From Azospirillum ramasamyi (GTDB lineage Bacteria; Pseudomonadota; Alphaproteobacteria; Azospirillales; Azospirillaceae): a stretch of 64,000 nucleotides of DNA. The position numbers were made by a program, and so were the translations under genes. The notes beneath the pieces were generated by a model, which had not been told where the DNA came from, ran no database searches, and was given only the letters and a program-made list of their open reading frames with translations. The DNA is taken from assembly GCF_003233655.1 (NCBI RefSeq), contig NZ_CP029835.1:1-64000 (forward strand). The letters are read 5' to 3'. Below, one piece after another: positions 37,633 to 46,158 of this stretch (the stretch's first letter is position 1; each line of letters opens with the position of its first letter).

Positions 37633-39656
37633 GCGCCGGGACGACGTCCGCCACGCCTCCGGGAAGCATGACCATCACCGATGCGGCACGCTTGGCGCTG
37701 GATCATCTCCGGGCGGGCCGGGCCGCGGAAGCCGAGCGGCTGAGCCGGGCGATCCTGGACGCCGTTCCCAACCAGGGCGAGGTCCTTCAGCTGCTGGGCG
37801 TGGCGGTGATGCTGCAGAACCGGCCGCAGGAGGCGGAAACCGTCCTGCGGCAGGCGATCTCCGTCCGGCCCGACCTGCCCGACAGCCACGGCAATCTCGG
37901 CACCGTGCTGCAGTCGCTGGGCCGCATGGGCGAGGCGTTGGCGGCGCACGACCGCTGCGTCCTGCTGTCCCCGGCGTCGCCGGAGGCCTATGTCAACCGC
38001 GGCTCCGCCCGGCTGGCCCTGGGCGACCGCAACGGGGCGGCGGCCGACTTCGCCCGCGCCCTCCGGCTGCGGCCGATCGACGCGCTCGCCGCCGCCAACC
38101 TCGGCGTGGCCCTGCGCGAAGGCCATCGCGTGGCGGAGGCGGAGCGCGCCTTGCGCCGGGCGCTGGTCGTCGATCCCGGGCATGGCGAGGCGATGCTGGG
38201 CTACGCCCATGTCCTGCGCGAGCTTGGACGGTTTGCCGAGGCGCACGCGGCCTATGATCGGGCGGTGGCGCTGACCCCGGCCAAGACCGAGGCGCTGTGC
38301 TACAATCTCTATCTCAAGCAGACGCTCTGCGCCTGGAACGATTACGACCGCCTTTGCCGGATGGTGACGGACACCATCGATCATGACGGCGGCATCGTCA
38401 TCCCGCTGGCCGCCCTGTCGATCGAAACCACGCCGGCCCAGCAGGACCGCGCCGCCCGGATGTTCTTCGACCGGCTGATCAAGCGCGCCTCGTCGCCGGC
38501 GATGCCGGCACGGCCGGAGCCCCGTCGCGACGGCCGGCTGCGCGTCGCCTATGTCTCGGCCGACTTCCACGAACACGCCACCGCCTTCCTGGCGGCCGAA
38601 CTGTTCGAGCTGCACGACCGCGAACGGTTCGAGGTGCTGGCCTATTCCTATGGACCCGACGACGGCAGCCCGATGCGCAAGCGGCTGGTCCAGGCCTTCG
38701 ACCATTTCCGCGACATCCGCAGCGTGCCGCTCGACGCCGTCGCCCGCCGCATGGCCGACGACGGCGTCGACATCATGGTCGACCTGAAGGGCTACACGAA
38801 GCAAACCCGGCTCGACCTGCTGTCGCGCCGGCTGGCGCCCATCGAGGTCAGCTATCTGGGATATCCAGGCACCATCGGCTGCCCGCACATGGATTACGTG
38901 ATCGGCGACCGCTTCGTCACCCCGCCGGAGCATCAGCCCTTTTACGTCGAGCGGCTGGCGATCCTGCCCGACGCCTACCAGATCAACGATCGCCACCGCC
39001 CGCTGCCGGACCGGGTGCCGTCACGCGCCGAGTGCGGCCTGCCGGCTGACGGCGTCGTCTTCGCCGCCTTCAACACCGCCTACAAGATCAGCCCGGCCAT
39101 GTTCGGCCTGTGGATGCGCATCCTGAAGCGCGTGCCCGGATCGGTGCTGTGGCTGTTCGAGGCCAATCCGCTGGCTGCTGCAAACCTGAAGGCGGAGGCC
39201 GAGGCCCGGGGCGTCGATCCGGCCCGGCTGGTCTTCGCCCCGCCCCGCCCGCTGCCGGACCACATCGCCCGCTACCGGGTGGCCGACCTGGCTCTCGACA
39301 CCCTGCCCTATACCGGCCACACCACCACCAGCGACGCGCTGTGGGCCGGCTGCCCGGTGGTGACATGCCTGGGCGGGACCTTCGCCTCGCGGGTGGCGGC
39401 CAGCCTGCTGAACGCGGCCGGCCTGCCCGATACGGTCACCCGGTCGCTGGACGAATACGAGGAGATGGCGGTGACGCTCGCCGGCGATCCCGGACGGCGC
39501 GCGGCCTTGCGGAAGCGGCTTGAGGAGGGGCGGATGACGGTGCCGCTGTTCGACAGCCGCCGCTTCACCCGAAACCTGGAGCGCGCCTATCAGGTCATGT
39601 GGTCGCTGCACAGCGCCGGCCGTCCGCCGCAGGGCTTCATCCTGCCGGCGGGCTGA
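37629..39656 (+). CDS. Second TPR / GT41 O-GlcNAc-transferase-like protein
   Basis: This 675-residue protein has about seven TPR units in residues 15-230, followed by a GT41 catalytic region. Diagnostic stretches are RVAYVSADFHEHATAFLAAE, MVDLKGYTKQTRLDLLSRR, EVSYLGYPGTIG, FAAFNTAYKISPAMFGLW and DTLPYTGHTTTSDALWAGCP. It resembles bacterial OGT homologues more closely than the GT41 protein at 28452-30203. It is coupled to the upstream TPR-GT9 gene. The strong hairpin at 39669-39718 follows directly. Confidence 0.85.
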   Translation: MSAGTTSATPPGSMTITDAARLALDHLRAGRAAEAERLSRAILDAVPNQGEVLQLLGVAVMLQNRPQEAETVLRQAISVRPDLPDSHGNLGTVLQSLGRMGEALAAHDRCVLLSPASPEAYVNRGSARLALGDRNGAAADFARALRLRPIDALAAANLGVALREGHRVAEAERALRRALVVDPGHGEAMLGYAHVLRELGRFAEAHAAYDRAVALTPAKTEALCYNLYLKQTLCAWNDYDRLCRMVTDTIDHDGGIVIPLAALSIETTPAQQDRAARMFFDRLIKRASSPAMPARPEPRRDGRLRVAYVSADFHEHATAFLAAELFELHDRERFEVLAYSYGPDDGSPMRKRLVQAFDHFRDIRSVPLDAVARRMADDGVDIMVDLKGYTKQTRLDLLSRRLAPIEVSYLGYPGTIGCPHMDYVIGDRFVTPPEHQPFYVERLAILPDAYQINDRHRPLPDRVPSRAECGLPADGVVFAAFNTAYKISPAMFGLWMRILKRVPGSVLWLFEANPLAAANLKAEAEARGVDPARLVFAPPRPLPDHIARYRVADLALDTLPYTGHTTTSDALWAGCPVVTCLGGTFASRVAASLLNAAGLPDTVTRSLDEYEEMAVTLAGDPGRRAALRKRLEEGRMTVPLFDSRRFTRNLERAYQVMWSLHSAGRPPQGFILPAG

Positions 39657-39668
39657 TACCGCCGCATG

Positions 39669-39718
39669 ATATCGTCGAGCGCAAAGCCTGCCCCATCAGG
39701 CTTTGCGCTCGACGATAT
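39669..39718. terminator. Perfect 22-bp inverted repeat between convergent genes
   Basis: Arms 39669-39690 and 39697-39718 are perfectly complementary around the 6-nt loop CCCCAT. The repeat lies between convergent genes and probably terminates both transcripts, though there is no T-run. Its perfect stem is longer than needed for termination, so it could also belong to a dispersed repeat family. Confidence 0.6.
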
Positions 39719-39751
39719 GAGAAGAAAAGCCGGCCGAGGGGAAAAGGGAGT

Positions 39752-41050
39752 TCAGCCCCCGCTTTCGTCCAGGATGGCGCGTACGCGCTCCAACAGGTTT
39801 CCGCCGGTGAACAGGTGGCCGGCGACGCCGGCGGCCCGCGCGGCCGCCATATCGGTGTCGCGGTCGCCGATGACGAAGCTGCTGGCGGTTTCCACCGGCC
39901 AATGGGCCATCAGGTCGCGCAGCATGCCCGCCTCCGGCTTGCGCCAGTCGGACGCGCGGCGGTACTGCTCCACCGCTCCCTCGGGATGATAGGGGCAATA
40001 GCGGACGTCATCGAGATGGGCGCCGTTGCGACGCAGTTCCTCCCGCATCCAGCCATGGAGGGTGTGGATCGCCTCCTCCTCGTAATGGCCGTGGGCGACG
40101 CCCGCCTGATTGGTGATGAGAAAGACGTAATAGCCGCGGTCGTTCAGCAGCTTGACGGCGTCCATCGCCCCGTCGACCCACTCGAAATGCCCCCGATGAT
40201 GGACGTAGCCGTGATCGAGGTTCAGCACCCCGTCGCGGTCGAGGAAGGCGGCCGGCCGACGGTGCCATTCGGCCGCAAGGCCGTCGGCCCGCGCCAGATC
40301 CTGGGGAATGCCGATGTCGATGAAGGCGCCGTCATAGCAGCGTCCGACCAGTTCGCCCCGTTCGGCCAGCCCGGGCAGGACATCGCGTTCCAGCGAACAA
40401 GGGCCGGCCGGAATATGGTCGAGGATGCGGCGGTCCATCCAGTAGATGCCGCCGTTGATGAGGCTCTCGCCTCCCCGCTCCGGCCGTTCGGCGAAGGCGC
40501 GGATCCGCTCGCCCTCCAGGCGGACCGTGCCGTAGCGCGCCGCATCCTCCACCCGGCGCAGCGCCACCCGCGCCAGCGTCCCGTCGCCGAGCGGTGCCGT
40601 CAGATCCAGGTAGTTGATGTCGAAGAAGGAATCGCCGTTCAGCAGCAAAAAGCAATCGTCCAGGGCGTCGCCAGCCTGAACCAGAGCGCCGCCGGTGCCG
40701 GCCGGCTCCTCCTCGATCAGGCAGGAAAGCGCGACGCCGAAACGGCTAGACCGGCCGTCGGCAGTGGCCGCCGCGGCGCAATAGTCGCGCAGCACCTCGC
40801 CCCGGTAGCCGCCCAGCAGCAGCACCCGCTCGAAGCCGAAGCGGGCGAGGTTGCCGATCAGGTGATCGAGGAAGGGCTTGCCCGCCACCTCCAGCAGGGG
40901 CTTGGGCGTCAGGCGCGTACGCTCCCCCAGCCGGGTGCCGAGACCGCCGACCAGGATGACGCATTGACGGGGAAGCGGCGGCAAAGCGGGACTGTCGGCG
41001 GAAACGGCTTCGGGCGGCGTGCCGGTGATGCCGTCGATGGACATGCTCAT
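39752..41050 (-). CDS. Heptose guanylyltransferase / heptose bisphosphate phosphatase fusion (HddC-GmhB type)
   Basis: This protein has 432 residues. The N-terminal ~265 residues are a nucleotidyltransferase with ILVGGLGTRLGERT and KPLLEVAGKPFLDHLI, as in D-glycero-D-manno-heptose 1-phosphate guanylyltransferase. The C-terminal ~165 residues are a HAD phosphatase with AAFLDRDGVLNLDHGYV, LITNQAGVAHG and VIGDRDTDMAAA, as in GmhB. With gmhA at 27868 this covers isomerase, phosphatase and nucleotidyl transfer in the activated-heptose route. The kinase step (HddA) is not in the window. ATG 41044 is an alternative start. The fusion order places the later step first in the protein. Confidence 0.82.
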   Translation of the reverse strand: MSMSIDGITGTPPEAVSADSPALPPLPRQCVILVGGLGTRLGERTRLTPKPLLEVAGKPFLDHLIGNLARFGFERVLLLGGYRGEVLRDYCAAAATADGRSSRFGVALSCLIEEEPAGTGGALVQAGDALDDCFLLLNGDSFFDINYLDLTAPLGDGTLARVALRRVEDAARYGTVRLEGERIRAFAERPERGGESLINGGIYWMDRRILDHIPAGPCSLERDVLPGLAERGELVGRCYDGAFIDIGIPQDLARADGLAAEWHRRPAAFLDRDGVLNLDHGYVHHRGHFEWVDGAMDAVKLLNDRGYYVFLITNQAGVAHGHYEEEAIHTLHGWMREELRRNGAHLDDVRYCPYHPEGAVEQYRRASDWRKPEAGMLRDLMAHWPVETASSFVIGDRDTDMAAARAAGVAGHLFTGGNLLERVRAILDESGG

Positions 41051-41424
41051 GGGGCGAGGCGCGTTCTATGCCGGAGATGGGACGACCCACCTATCATGGC
41101 GCCTTTCCGTCCGTCCAGGCCCCATGCCGCCGCATGCCGTCATGCCCGCCTAAAGCGAATTTGCATTCGCTTTAGATTCAGATGACCTCATTCGCCGGTC
41201 GGGCTTCGGCCGCATGAGCGGCCGCGGCCGCTCACCCGCGCCGGCCGGCCGGCATCCACACAGCCCTTGCGCCCTCAATGGTTGCCGGACTAGCAATGCC
41301 CGGGTTCGCTCCGTTGGCTTCGCCGGCTTCCGACCGGCCCAGCACTCCCGCCTATTCCGCCGCTCGCCGCGTGCCTCCGTGCCGCTGACGGCGGTTGCTC
41401 CGTCTCGTCGGTAGAGGTCACATC
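41051..41424. other. Divergent intergenic region
   Basis: This 374-bp region lies between two divergent genes and presumably carries both promoters. The only clear structure is the hairpin at 41150-41175. I recognise no RNA gene or operator. Confidence 0.6.
41150..41175. promoter_or_regulatory. 11-bp stem hairpin in a divergent promoter region
   Basis: An 11-bp perfect inverted repeat (41150-41160 with 41165-41175) flanks the loop TTGC. The AT-rich arms carry the pattern AAAGCGAAT. Because the flanking genes are divergent, it cannot end either gene; an operator or leader structure is possible. Confidence 0.35.
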
Positions 41425-42372
41425 ATGTCCCAGTCTCTGAACATCCTCGTCACCGGCGGTGCCGGCTATCTCGGCTCGATCATGGTCCCGGCGCTGCTCG
41501 ACGCCGGCCATTCGGTGACCGTGCTCGACAGCTTCATGTTCCGCCAGGCCTCGCTGAGCCATGTCTGCGCCCATCCGAAGTTCGATCTGGTACGCGGCGA
41601 CGCCCGTGACGAAGCCACCCTGCGCAGCCTGACGAAGACCGCCGACGTCGTCATCCCGCTGGCGGCTCTGGTGGGTGCCCCGCTGTGCGATGCCGACAAG
41701 ATCGGAGCCGAGACCATCAACCGCGACGCGGTCATCACCCTCACCAGGATCCTGTCGCCGTCGCAGCGCCTGGTTATGCCGGTGACCAATTCCGGCTACG
41801 GGGTCGGGGAACAGGGCAAGTTCTGCACCGAAGACAGCCCGCTGAACCCGATCTCGCTCTATGGCCGGACCAAGGTCGAGGCCGAGAAGGCGGTGCTGGA
41901 CCGCGGCAACTCGATCAGCTTCCGTCTGGCCACCGTGTTCGGCATGGCGCCGCGCATGCGCATCGACCTGCTGGTCAACGACTTCGTCTACCGCGCCGTC
42001 AACGACCGCGCCGTGGTGCTGTTCGAGCCGCATTTCAAGCGCAACTACATCCATGTCCGCGACGTGGCGCGCGCCTTCCTGCACGGGCTGGAGAATTTCG
42101 AAACGATGCAGGGCCGCCCCTACAATGTGGGTCTGTCCGACGCCAACCTGTCGAAGTGGGAACTGTGCGAGCGGATCCAGAAGCACCTGCCGAAGTTCGT
42201 CTTCCTGGAAGCGCCGATCGGCGAGGACCCGGACAAGCGCGACTACATCGTCTCCAACGAGCGGATCGAGGCGACGGGCTACAAGCCGGCCTTCTCGCTG
42301 GATGACGGCATCCAGGAGTTGATCAAGGGTTATCGCATGATCCGCAACGCGGTCTACGGCAACGTCGTCTGA
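41425..42372 (+). CDS. NAD-dependent epimerase/dehydratase (extended SDR)
   Basis: This 315-residue protein has Rossmann motif LVTGGAGYLGSIMVP at the N terminus, the NAAL-like segment VIPLAALVGAP, and the catalytic Tyr/Lys in SLYGRTKVEAE. The C-terminal IHVRDVARAFLHGL and YNVGLSDANLSK segments are typical of nucleotide-sugar epimerases or dehydratases. ATG 41425 has GAGG upstream. It is separated from the E1 genes by a hairpin and 358 bp. By position it may supply or finish the sugar nucleotide used by the E1 pair and the PLP enzyme. Confidence 0.82.
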   Translation: MSQSLNILVTGGAGYLGSIMVPALLDAGHSVTVLDSFMFRQASLSHVCAHPKFDLVRGDARDEATLRSLTKTADVVIPLAALVGAPLCDADKIGAETINRDAVITLTRILSPSQRLVMPVTNSGYGVGEQGKFCTEDSPLNPISLYGRTKVEAEKAVLDRGNSISFRLATVFGMAPRMRIDLLVNDFVYRAVNDRAVVLFEPHFKRNYIHVRDVARAFLHGLENFETMQGRPYNVGLSDANLSKWELCERIQKHLPKFVFLEAPIGEDPDKRDYIVSNERIEATGYKPAFSLDDGIQELIKGYRMIRNAVYGNVV

Positions 42373-42730
42373 GCGCCATCGGGCTGGTATTCGAGACAGT
42401 ATGCGGGGCGCTCCACCGGCTCTTGCGGTCGGGCCGCCCCGCATACTGGCGTATTCCTATATTATAATTCCGCAACAATTCCATCCCTTCTGGCATATCG
42501 TCCAGTGACAATGGGCAGTGATTATTTGCCGGATAAATGGCGGGCCAGCGGGAACCCTTGATTCATTGTGGAATGGCGAGGTAAAAGCTTCTGGCCTTTG
42601 GCGTATGCTATTCGATGTGGCGTGGGATCCGGCGGCGTGCCTTCGACCTTCGACAAGTGGTCTTTGTGTGCAGCCTCATCATCGCGGCCGGATCGTGGCC
42701 CTTCTTCATCTCTTCGCGGGATCCGTATAA
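42373..42730. other. AT-rich intergenic region upstream of the E1 genes
   Basis: This 358-bp region holds the inverted repeat at 42397-42448 and then an AT-rich segment containing TATAAT at 42463-42468, with no good -35 match upstream. It is the likely promoter region of the E1 alpha/beta and PLP dehydratase genes. No other gene is visible. Confidence 0.5.
42397..42448 (+). terminator. 14-bp inverted repeat after the SDR gene
   Basis: Perfect 14-bp arms at 42397-42410 and 42435-42448 flank a 24-nt loop. It lies 25 bp past the SDR stop and is followed by an AT-rich stretch, so termination is plausible. Confidence 0.5.
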
Positions 42731-43687
42731 ATGAAATCCCAGTATACCCCGGAGACCATCGCTAGGCTGTACCGCTCCCTCTACTTCATCCGCCATTATG
42801 AAGAGCGGGTGGCTGCGATCTACCCTTCGGACAAGATCAAGAGCCCGGTGCATCTTTCCATCGGCCAGGAGTTCATCTCGGTCGGCGTCTGCGACGTTCT
42901 GCGACCGGACGATGCCGTGTCGGGCACCTATCGGGGACATGCCGCCTATCTGGCGAAGGGCGGCGATCCGGCCGCGATGATGGCCGAGATGTACGGCAAG
43001 GCGACCGGCAGCGCCGCCGGGCGCGGCGGCTCCATGCATCTGATCGACACCAAGGCCAATGTGCTCGGCGCCTCCGCCGTGGTCGGCACGACGATCCCGA
43101 TCGCCGCCGGTTATGCCCTCGCCTTGAAGCGGCAGAAGACCGACCGGGTCGTCGTCGCCTTCTTCGGCGACGGCGCGTCGGAGGAGGGCTGCTTCTACGA
43201 GACGCTGAACTTCGCGGCGCTGCACAAGCTGCCGATCCTGTTCGTCTGCGAGAACAACTTCTACGCCATTCACGAGCCGCAGACGAAGCGCTGGGCGACC
43301 GACCGCTTCTGCGAGCGGGTCGCCACCTTCGGAATCGATGCGCGCAAGATCACGTCCGGCGATCTGTTCGAGGTCCGCGACACCGCGGCCGAACTGGTGG
43401 CCAAGCTGCGCCGCGGCGAAGGGCCGGCTCTGATCGAATGCCACGCCTATCGCTGGCGCGAGCATGTCGGCCCGAACGAGGATTACGACCAGGGCTACCG
43501 TCCGCGGACGGAAATGGAGCCGTGGGAGGCTCGCGACGAAGTGCCGCGCATCGCCGCCCTGCTGCCGGAGGCGCAGCGCGCCGCCATCGAGGCGGAAGCC
43601 CAGGCCGCCATCGAAGCCGCCGTCGCCTTCGCCGAGCAAAGCCCCTTCCCCGCCGCCGAGGAGCTGTACCGTCATGTCTTCGCCTAA
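42731..43687 (+). CDS. TPP-dependent 2-oxoacid dehydrogenase E1 alpha-like subunit
   Basis: This 318-residue protein is closely similar in motif to pyruvate or acetoin dehydrogenase E1 alpha. It has the ThDP motif GDGASEEGCFYETLNFA through CENN, plus the SGTYRGHAAYLAKG and GRGGSMHL segments. The phosphorylation-loop region of mitochondrial E1 alpha is replaced by WREHVGPNEDYDQGYRPR. The gene overlaps the E1 beta gene by 14 bp, and no E2 or E3 gene is nearby. That argues against a pyruvate dehydrogenase complex and for transfer of a two-carbon unit, as proposed for AviB1/AviB2 in avilamycin eurekanate synthesis. Confidence 0.82.
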   Translation: MKSQYTPETIARLYRSLYFIRHYEERVAAIYPSDKIKSPVHLSIGQEFISVGVCDVLRPDDAVSGTYRGHAAYLAKGGDPAAMMAEMYGKATGSAAGRGGSMHLIDTKANVLGASAVVGTTIPIAAGYALALKRQKTDRVVVAFFGDGASEEGCFYETLNFAALHKLPILFVCENNFYAIHEPQTKRWATDRFCERVATFGIDARKITSGDLFEVRDTAAELVAKLRRGEGPALIECHAYRWREHVGPNEDYDQGYRPRTEMEPWEARDEVPRIAALLPEAQRAAIEAEAQAAIEAAVAFAEQSPFPAAEELYRHVFA

Positions 43688-44744
43688 CGCCACGACGCGC
43701 CAGCTCCGTTACGTCGACGCCCTGGCCGAGGCGGTTTCCCAGGAAATGGCGCGCGACGAGAGCGTCTTCGTCTTCGGTCTCGACGTGGACGACCACAAGG
43801 CGATCCAGGGATCGACCCGCGGCCTGCTGGACCGCTTCGGGCCGGAACGCATCTTCACCACGCCTCTGTCGGAAGATGCGATGACCGGCGTCGCCATCGG
43901 CGCCGCCATGGCCGGGATGCGGCCGATCCATGTTCACATCCGCATGGATTTCCTGCTGCTGTGCATGAACCAGCTCGTCAACATGGCGGCCAAGGCCCAT
44001 TACATGTATGGCGGCGCGGTGAAGGTGCCGCTGGTCGCCCGCTCGATGATCGGCAAGTCCTGGGGCCAGGGCGCGCAGCACTCCCAGGGTCTGCATTCGA
44101 TGTTCATGCATGTGCCGGGGCTGAAGGTGGTGGCGCCGTCCAACGCCTATGACGCCAAGGGCTGCATGATCGCGGCCATCCGCGACGACAACCCGGTCAT
44201 CTTCATGGAGCACCGCCTGCTCTATCCGACCGAGGCGCCGGTGCCGGAGGCCCCCTACACCGTCGAGTTCGGCCGGGCCCGCCGCATGCTGGAGGGCGGG
44301 GACATCACCGTCGTCGGCGTGTCGAACATGGCGATCGAATGCCTGCGCGCCGCCGAGTTGCTGCGCGAGGTCGACGTCAGCGTCGACCTGATCGACCCGA
44401 TCACCCTGGTTCCGCTCGACATCGACACCATCGTCGCTTCCGTGGCCCGCACCCGCCGGCTTCTGGTGGTCGACAACAGCTGGACCAACTGCGGCGCCAG
44501 TGCCGAGATCGCGTCCCAGGTGTCGGAGCGCCTGGGCGGGGACGGGCCGCTGCAGGTCCGCCGCATGGGCTTCGCTCCCACCACCTGCCCGACCACGCCG
44601 GCGCTGGAGCAGCATTTCTACCCCAACCCTTCGACCATCGCCGAGGCGGCCTATGCCATGGCCCGTCCGAACGGCTCTCCCTGGCGCCCGGATCCCGAAC
44701 ATGCCCGGCTTGCCTATCAGGCGCAGTTCAAGGGTCCGTTCTAA
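43674..44744 (+). CDS. TPP-dependent E1 beta-like subunit
   Basis: This 356-residue protein resembles E1 beta of 2-oxoacid dehydrogenases: TTPLSEDAMTGVAIGAAMAG, VPLVARSMIGKSWGQGAQHS, HVPGLKVVAPSNAYDAKG and a transketolase C-terminal domain with LIDPITLVPLDIDT. It starts inside the alpha-subunit gene (14-bp overlap), implying a stoichiometric alpha2beta2 enzyme. The fold and active-site Glu/His regions look intact. Its neighbours are sugar enzymes rather than lipoyl acyltransferases, so the acyl acceptor is likely a ketosugar. The C-terminal ~35 residues extend past the usual E1 beta end. Confidence 0.82.
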   Translation: MSSPNATTRQLRYVDALAEAVSQEMARDESVFVFGLDVDDHKAIQGSTRGLLDRFGPERIFTTPLSEDAMTGVAIGAAMAGMRPIHVHIRMDFLLLCMNQLVNMAAKAHYMYGGAVKVPLVARSMIGKSWGQGAQHSQGLHSMFMHVPGLKVVAPSNAYDAKGCMIAAIRDDNPVIFMEHRLLYPTEAPVPEAPYTVEFGRARRMLEGGDITVVGVSNMAIECLRAAELLREVDVSVDLIDPITLVPLDIDTIVASVARTRRLLVVDNSWTNCGASAEIASQVSERLGGDGPLQVRRMGFAPTTCPTTPALEQHFYPNPSTIAEAAYAMARPNGSPWRPDPEHARLAYQAQFKGPF

Positions 44745-44914
44745 GGGAATCCGTTCCAGGGCTCCGTTTTCCAAAGGGGCCATTCCGGGGGCTGTTTCCA
44801 AGCGCCCCCCGGAGCGGGTGGTTGCGTGAAAGTGCTTCCCCCGCTTTTGTCACTCACGTCTGCGGCGCGCGGGGACGGTTTCCGTCCCCCGTCCGAACCA
44901 TCCGGGGATGATCC

Positions 44915-46084
44915 ATGTTCTATGAACTTGCCGCGCCGACTTGGGGCGAGGAAGAGGTTGAGGCGATCCAGCGCGTGGTGAAGAGCGGGCGCTTCACCAT
45001 GGGCGAGAATGTCGCGGCCTTCGAGGCGGCCTTCGCCAGCTATTTCGGCGCCAAATACGCCGTGATGGTCAATTCGGGCTCTTCGGCCAACCTGGTCGCG
45101 GTCGCCGCCCTCTTCTACAAGAAGGAGCGTCCGCTCCAGCGCGGTGACGAAGTGATCGTCCCGGCGATCTCCTGGGCCACCACCTACCACCCGCTGCAGC
45201 AGTACGGCCTGAAGCTGAAGTTCATCGACGTCGAACTCGACACGCTGAACATGGACGTTTCCAAGCTGGAGCAGGCTCTGACGCCGCGGACCCGCGCGAT
45301 CATGGCGGTGTCGATCCTGGGCAACCCGGCCGCGCTCGACGTGATGCGCCGCTTCGCCGACGAGCACGGGCTGTATTTCATCGAGGACAACTGCGAATCG
45401 ATGGATGCCGAGCTGGACGGCAAGAAGACCGGCACCTTCGGCGACCTGAACACCTTCAGCTTCTTCTTCTCGCACCACATCTCGACCATGGAAGGCGGGA
45501 TGGTGCTGACCGACGATCTGGAGCTTTACCATCTGGTCAAGGCGATGCGCGCCCATGGCTGGACCCGCGACCTGCCGCACGACACCCCGCTTTACCAGCG
45601 CGGCGGCAGCGACCATTTCGAGGCCTACCGCTTCATCCTGCCCGGCTACAACGTCCGTCCGCTGGAGATGGAAGGCGCCATCGGCCTGGAGCAGTTGAAG
45701 AAGCTGCCCGGCTTCACCGAGGCGCGCCGCAAGAACCTGGCGCTGTTCCAGTCGCTGTTCGCCGGGGACGAACGCTTCATCATCCAGCGCGAGAACGGCA
45801 AGAGCTCCTGCTTCAGCTTCACCATCATCCTGAACCCGAAGCGCCCGCAGGACCGCAAGAAGGTGTTCGCCGCCCTGACGGACGCCGACATCGGTTTCCG
45901 CATCATCACCGGCGGCTGCTTCCTGCGCCACGACGTGATCAAGCATTACGATTACGAGGTGGTTGGCGGTGTCGAGAACGCCAATCTGGCGCATGACCAG
46001 GGCTTCTTCGTCGGCAACCATCCCTTCCCGCTCGACGAGCAGATCACCCGCCTGCACAAGGTTCTCGACGCGGCCTGCCGTTGA
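44915..46084 (+). CDS. ColD-like PLP-dependent 3-dehydratase of the DegT fold
   Basis: This 389-residue protein has the DegT/DnrJ/EryC1 fold: NSGSSANLVAVAAL, PAISWATTYHPLQQYG and FIEDNCESMDAELDGKKTG. Where aminotransferases have the PLP-binding Lys, it reads FFFSHHISTMEGG, with His at 187-188. GDP-4-keto-6-deoxymannose 3-dehydratase (ColD) and RfbH use His at this position and remove the 3-hydroxyl. The following RAHGWTRDLP also resembles ColD. I therefore call a sugar 3-dehydratase rather than an aminotransferase. It lies 170 bp after the E1 beta gene and is followed by a strong terminator. Together they suggest a branched 3-deoxysugar route. Confidence 0.82.
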   Translation: MFYELAAPTWGEEEVEAIQRVVKSGRFTMGENVAAFEAAFASYFGAKYAVMVNSGSSANLVAVAALFYKKERPLQRGDEVIVPAISWATTYHPLQQYGLKLKFIDVELDTLNMDVSKLEQALTPRTRAIMAVSILGNPAALDVMRRFADEHGLYFIEDNCESMDAELDGKKTGTFGDLNTFSFFFSHHISTMEGGMVLTDDLELYHLVKAMRAHGWTRDLPHDTPLYQRGGSDHFEAYRFILPGYNVRPLEMEGAIGLEQLKKLPGFTEARRKNLALFQSLFAGDERFIIQRENGKSSCFSFTIILNPKRPQDRKKVFAALTDADIGFRIITGGCFLRHDVIKHYDYEVVGGVENANLAHDQGFFVGNHPFPLDEQITRLHKVLDAACR

Positions 46085-46098
46085 AAGCCTTGTTTTGA

Positions 46099-46147
46099 AA
46101 AAGAAAACGGCGCCCGCTCCCTGATGAAGCGGGCGCCGTTTTCTTTT
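46099..46147. terminator. Bidirectional intrinsic terminator
   Basis: Perfect 20-bp arms (46099-46118 and 46128-46147) enclose the 9-nt loop CCCTGATGA-type. The GC-rich core is flanked by A-rich sequence on the left and TTTTCTTTT on the right, the form of a strong intrinsic terminator in both directions. It separates the PLP dehydratase gene from the convergent mtnP remnant. Confidence 0.9.
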
Positions 46148-46158
46148 CGGGTAGCAGG

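Noticed and set aside
42731..44744. E1 alpha/beta as pyruvate dehydrogenase of central metabolism
   Set aside because: No E2, E3 or lipoyl genes are adjacent, and both flanking genes are sugar-nucleotide enzymes.
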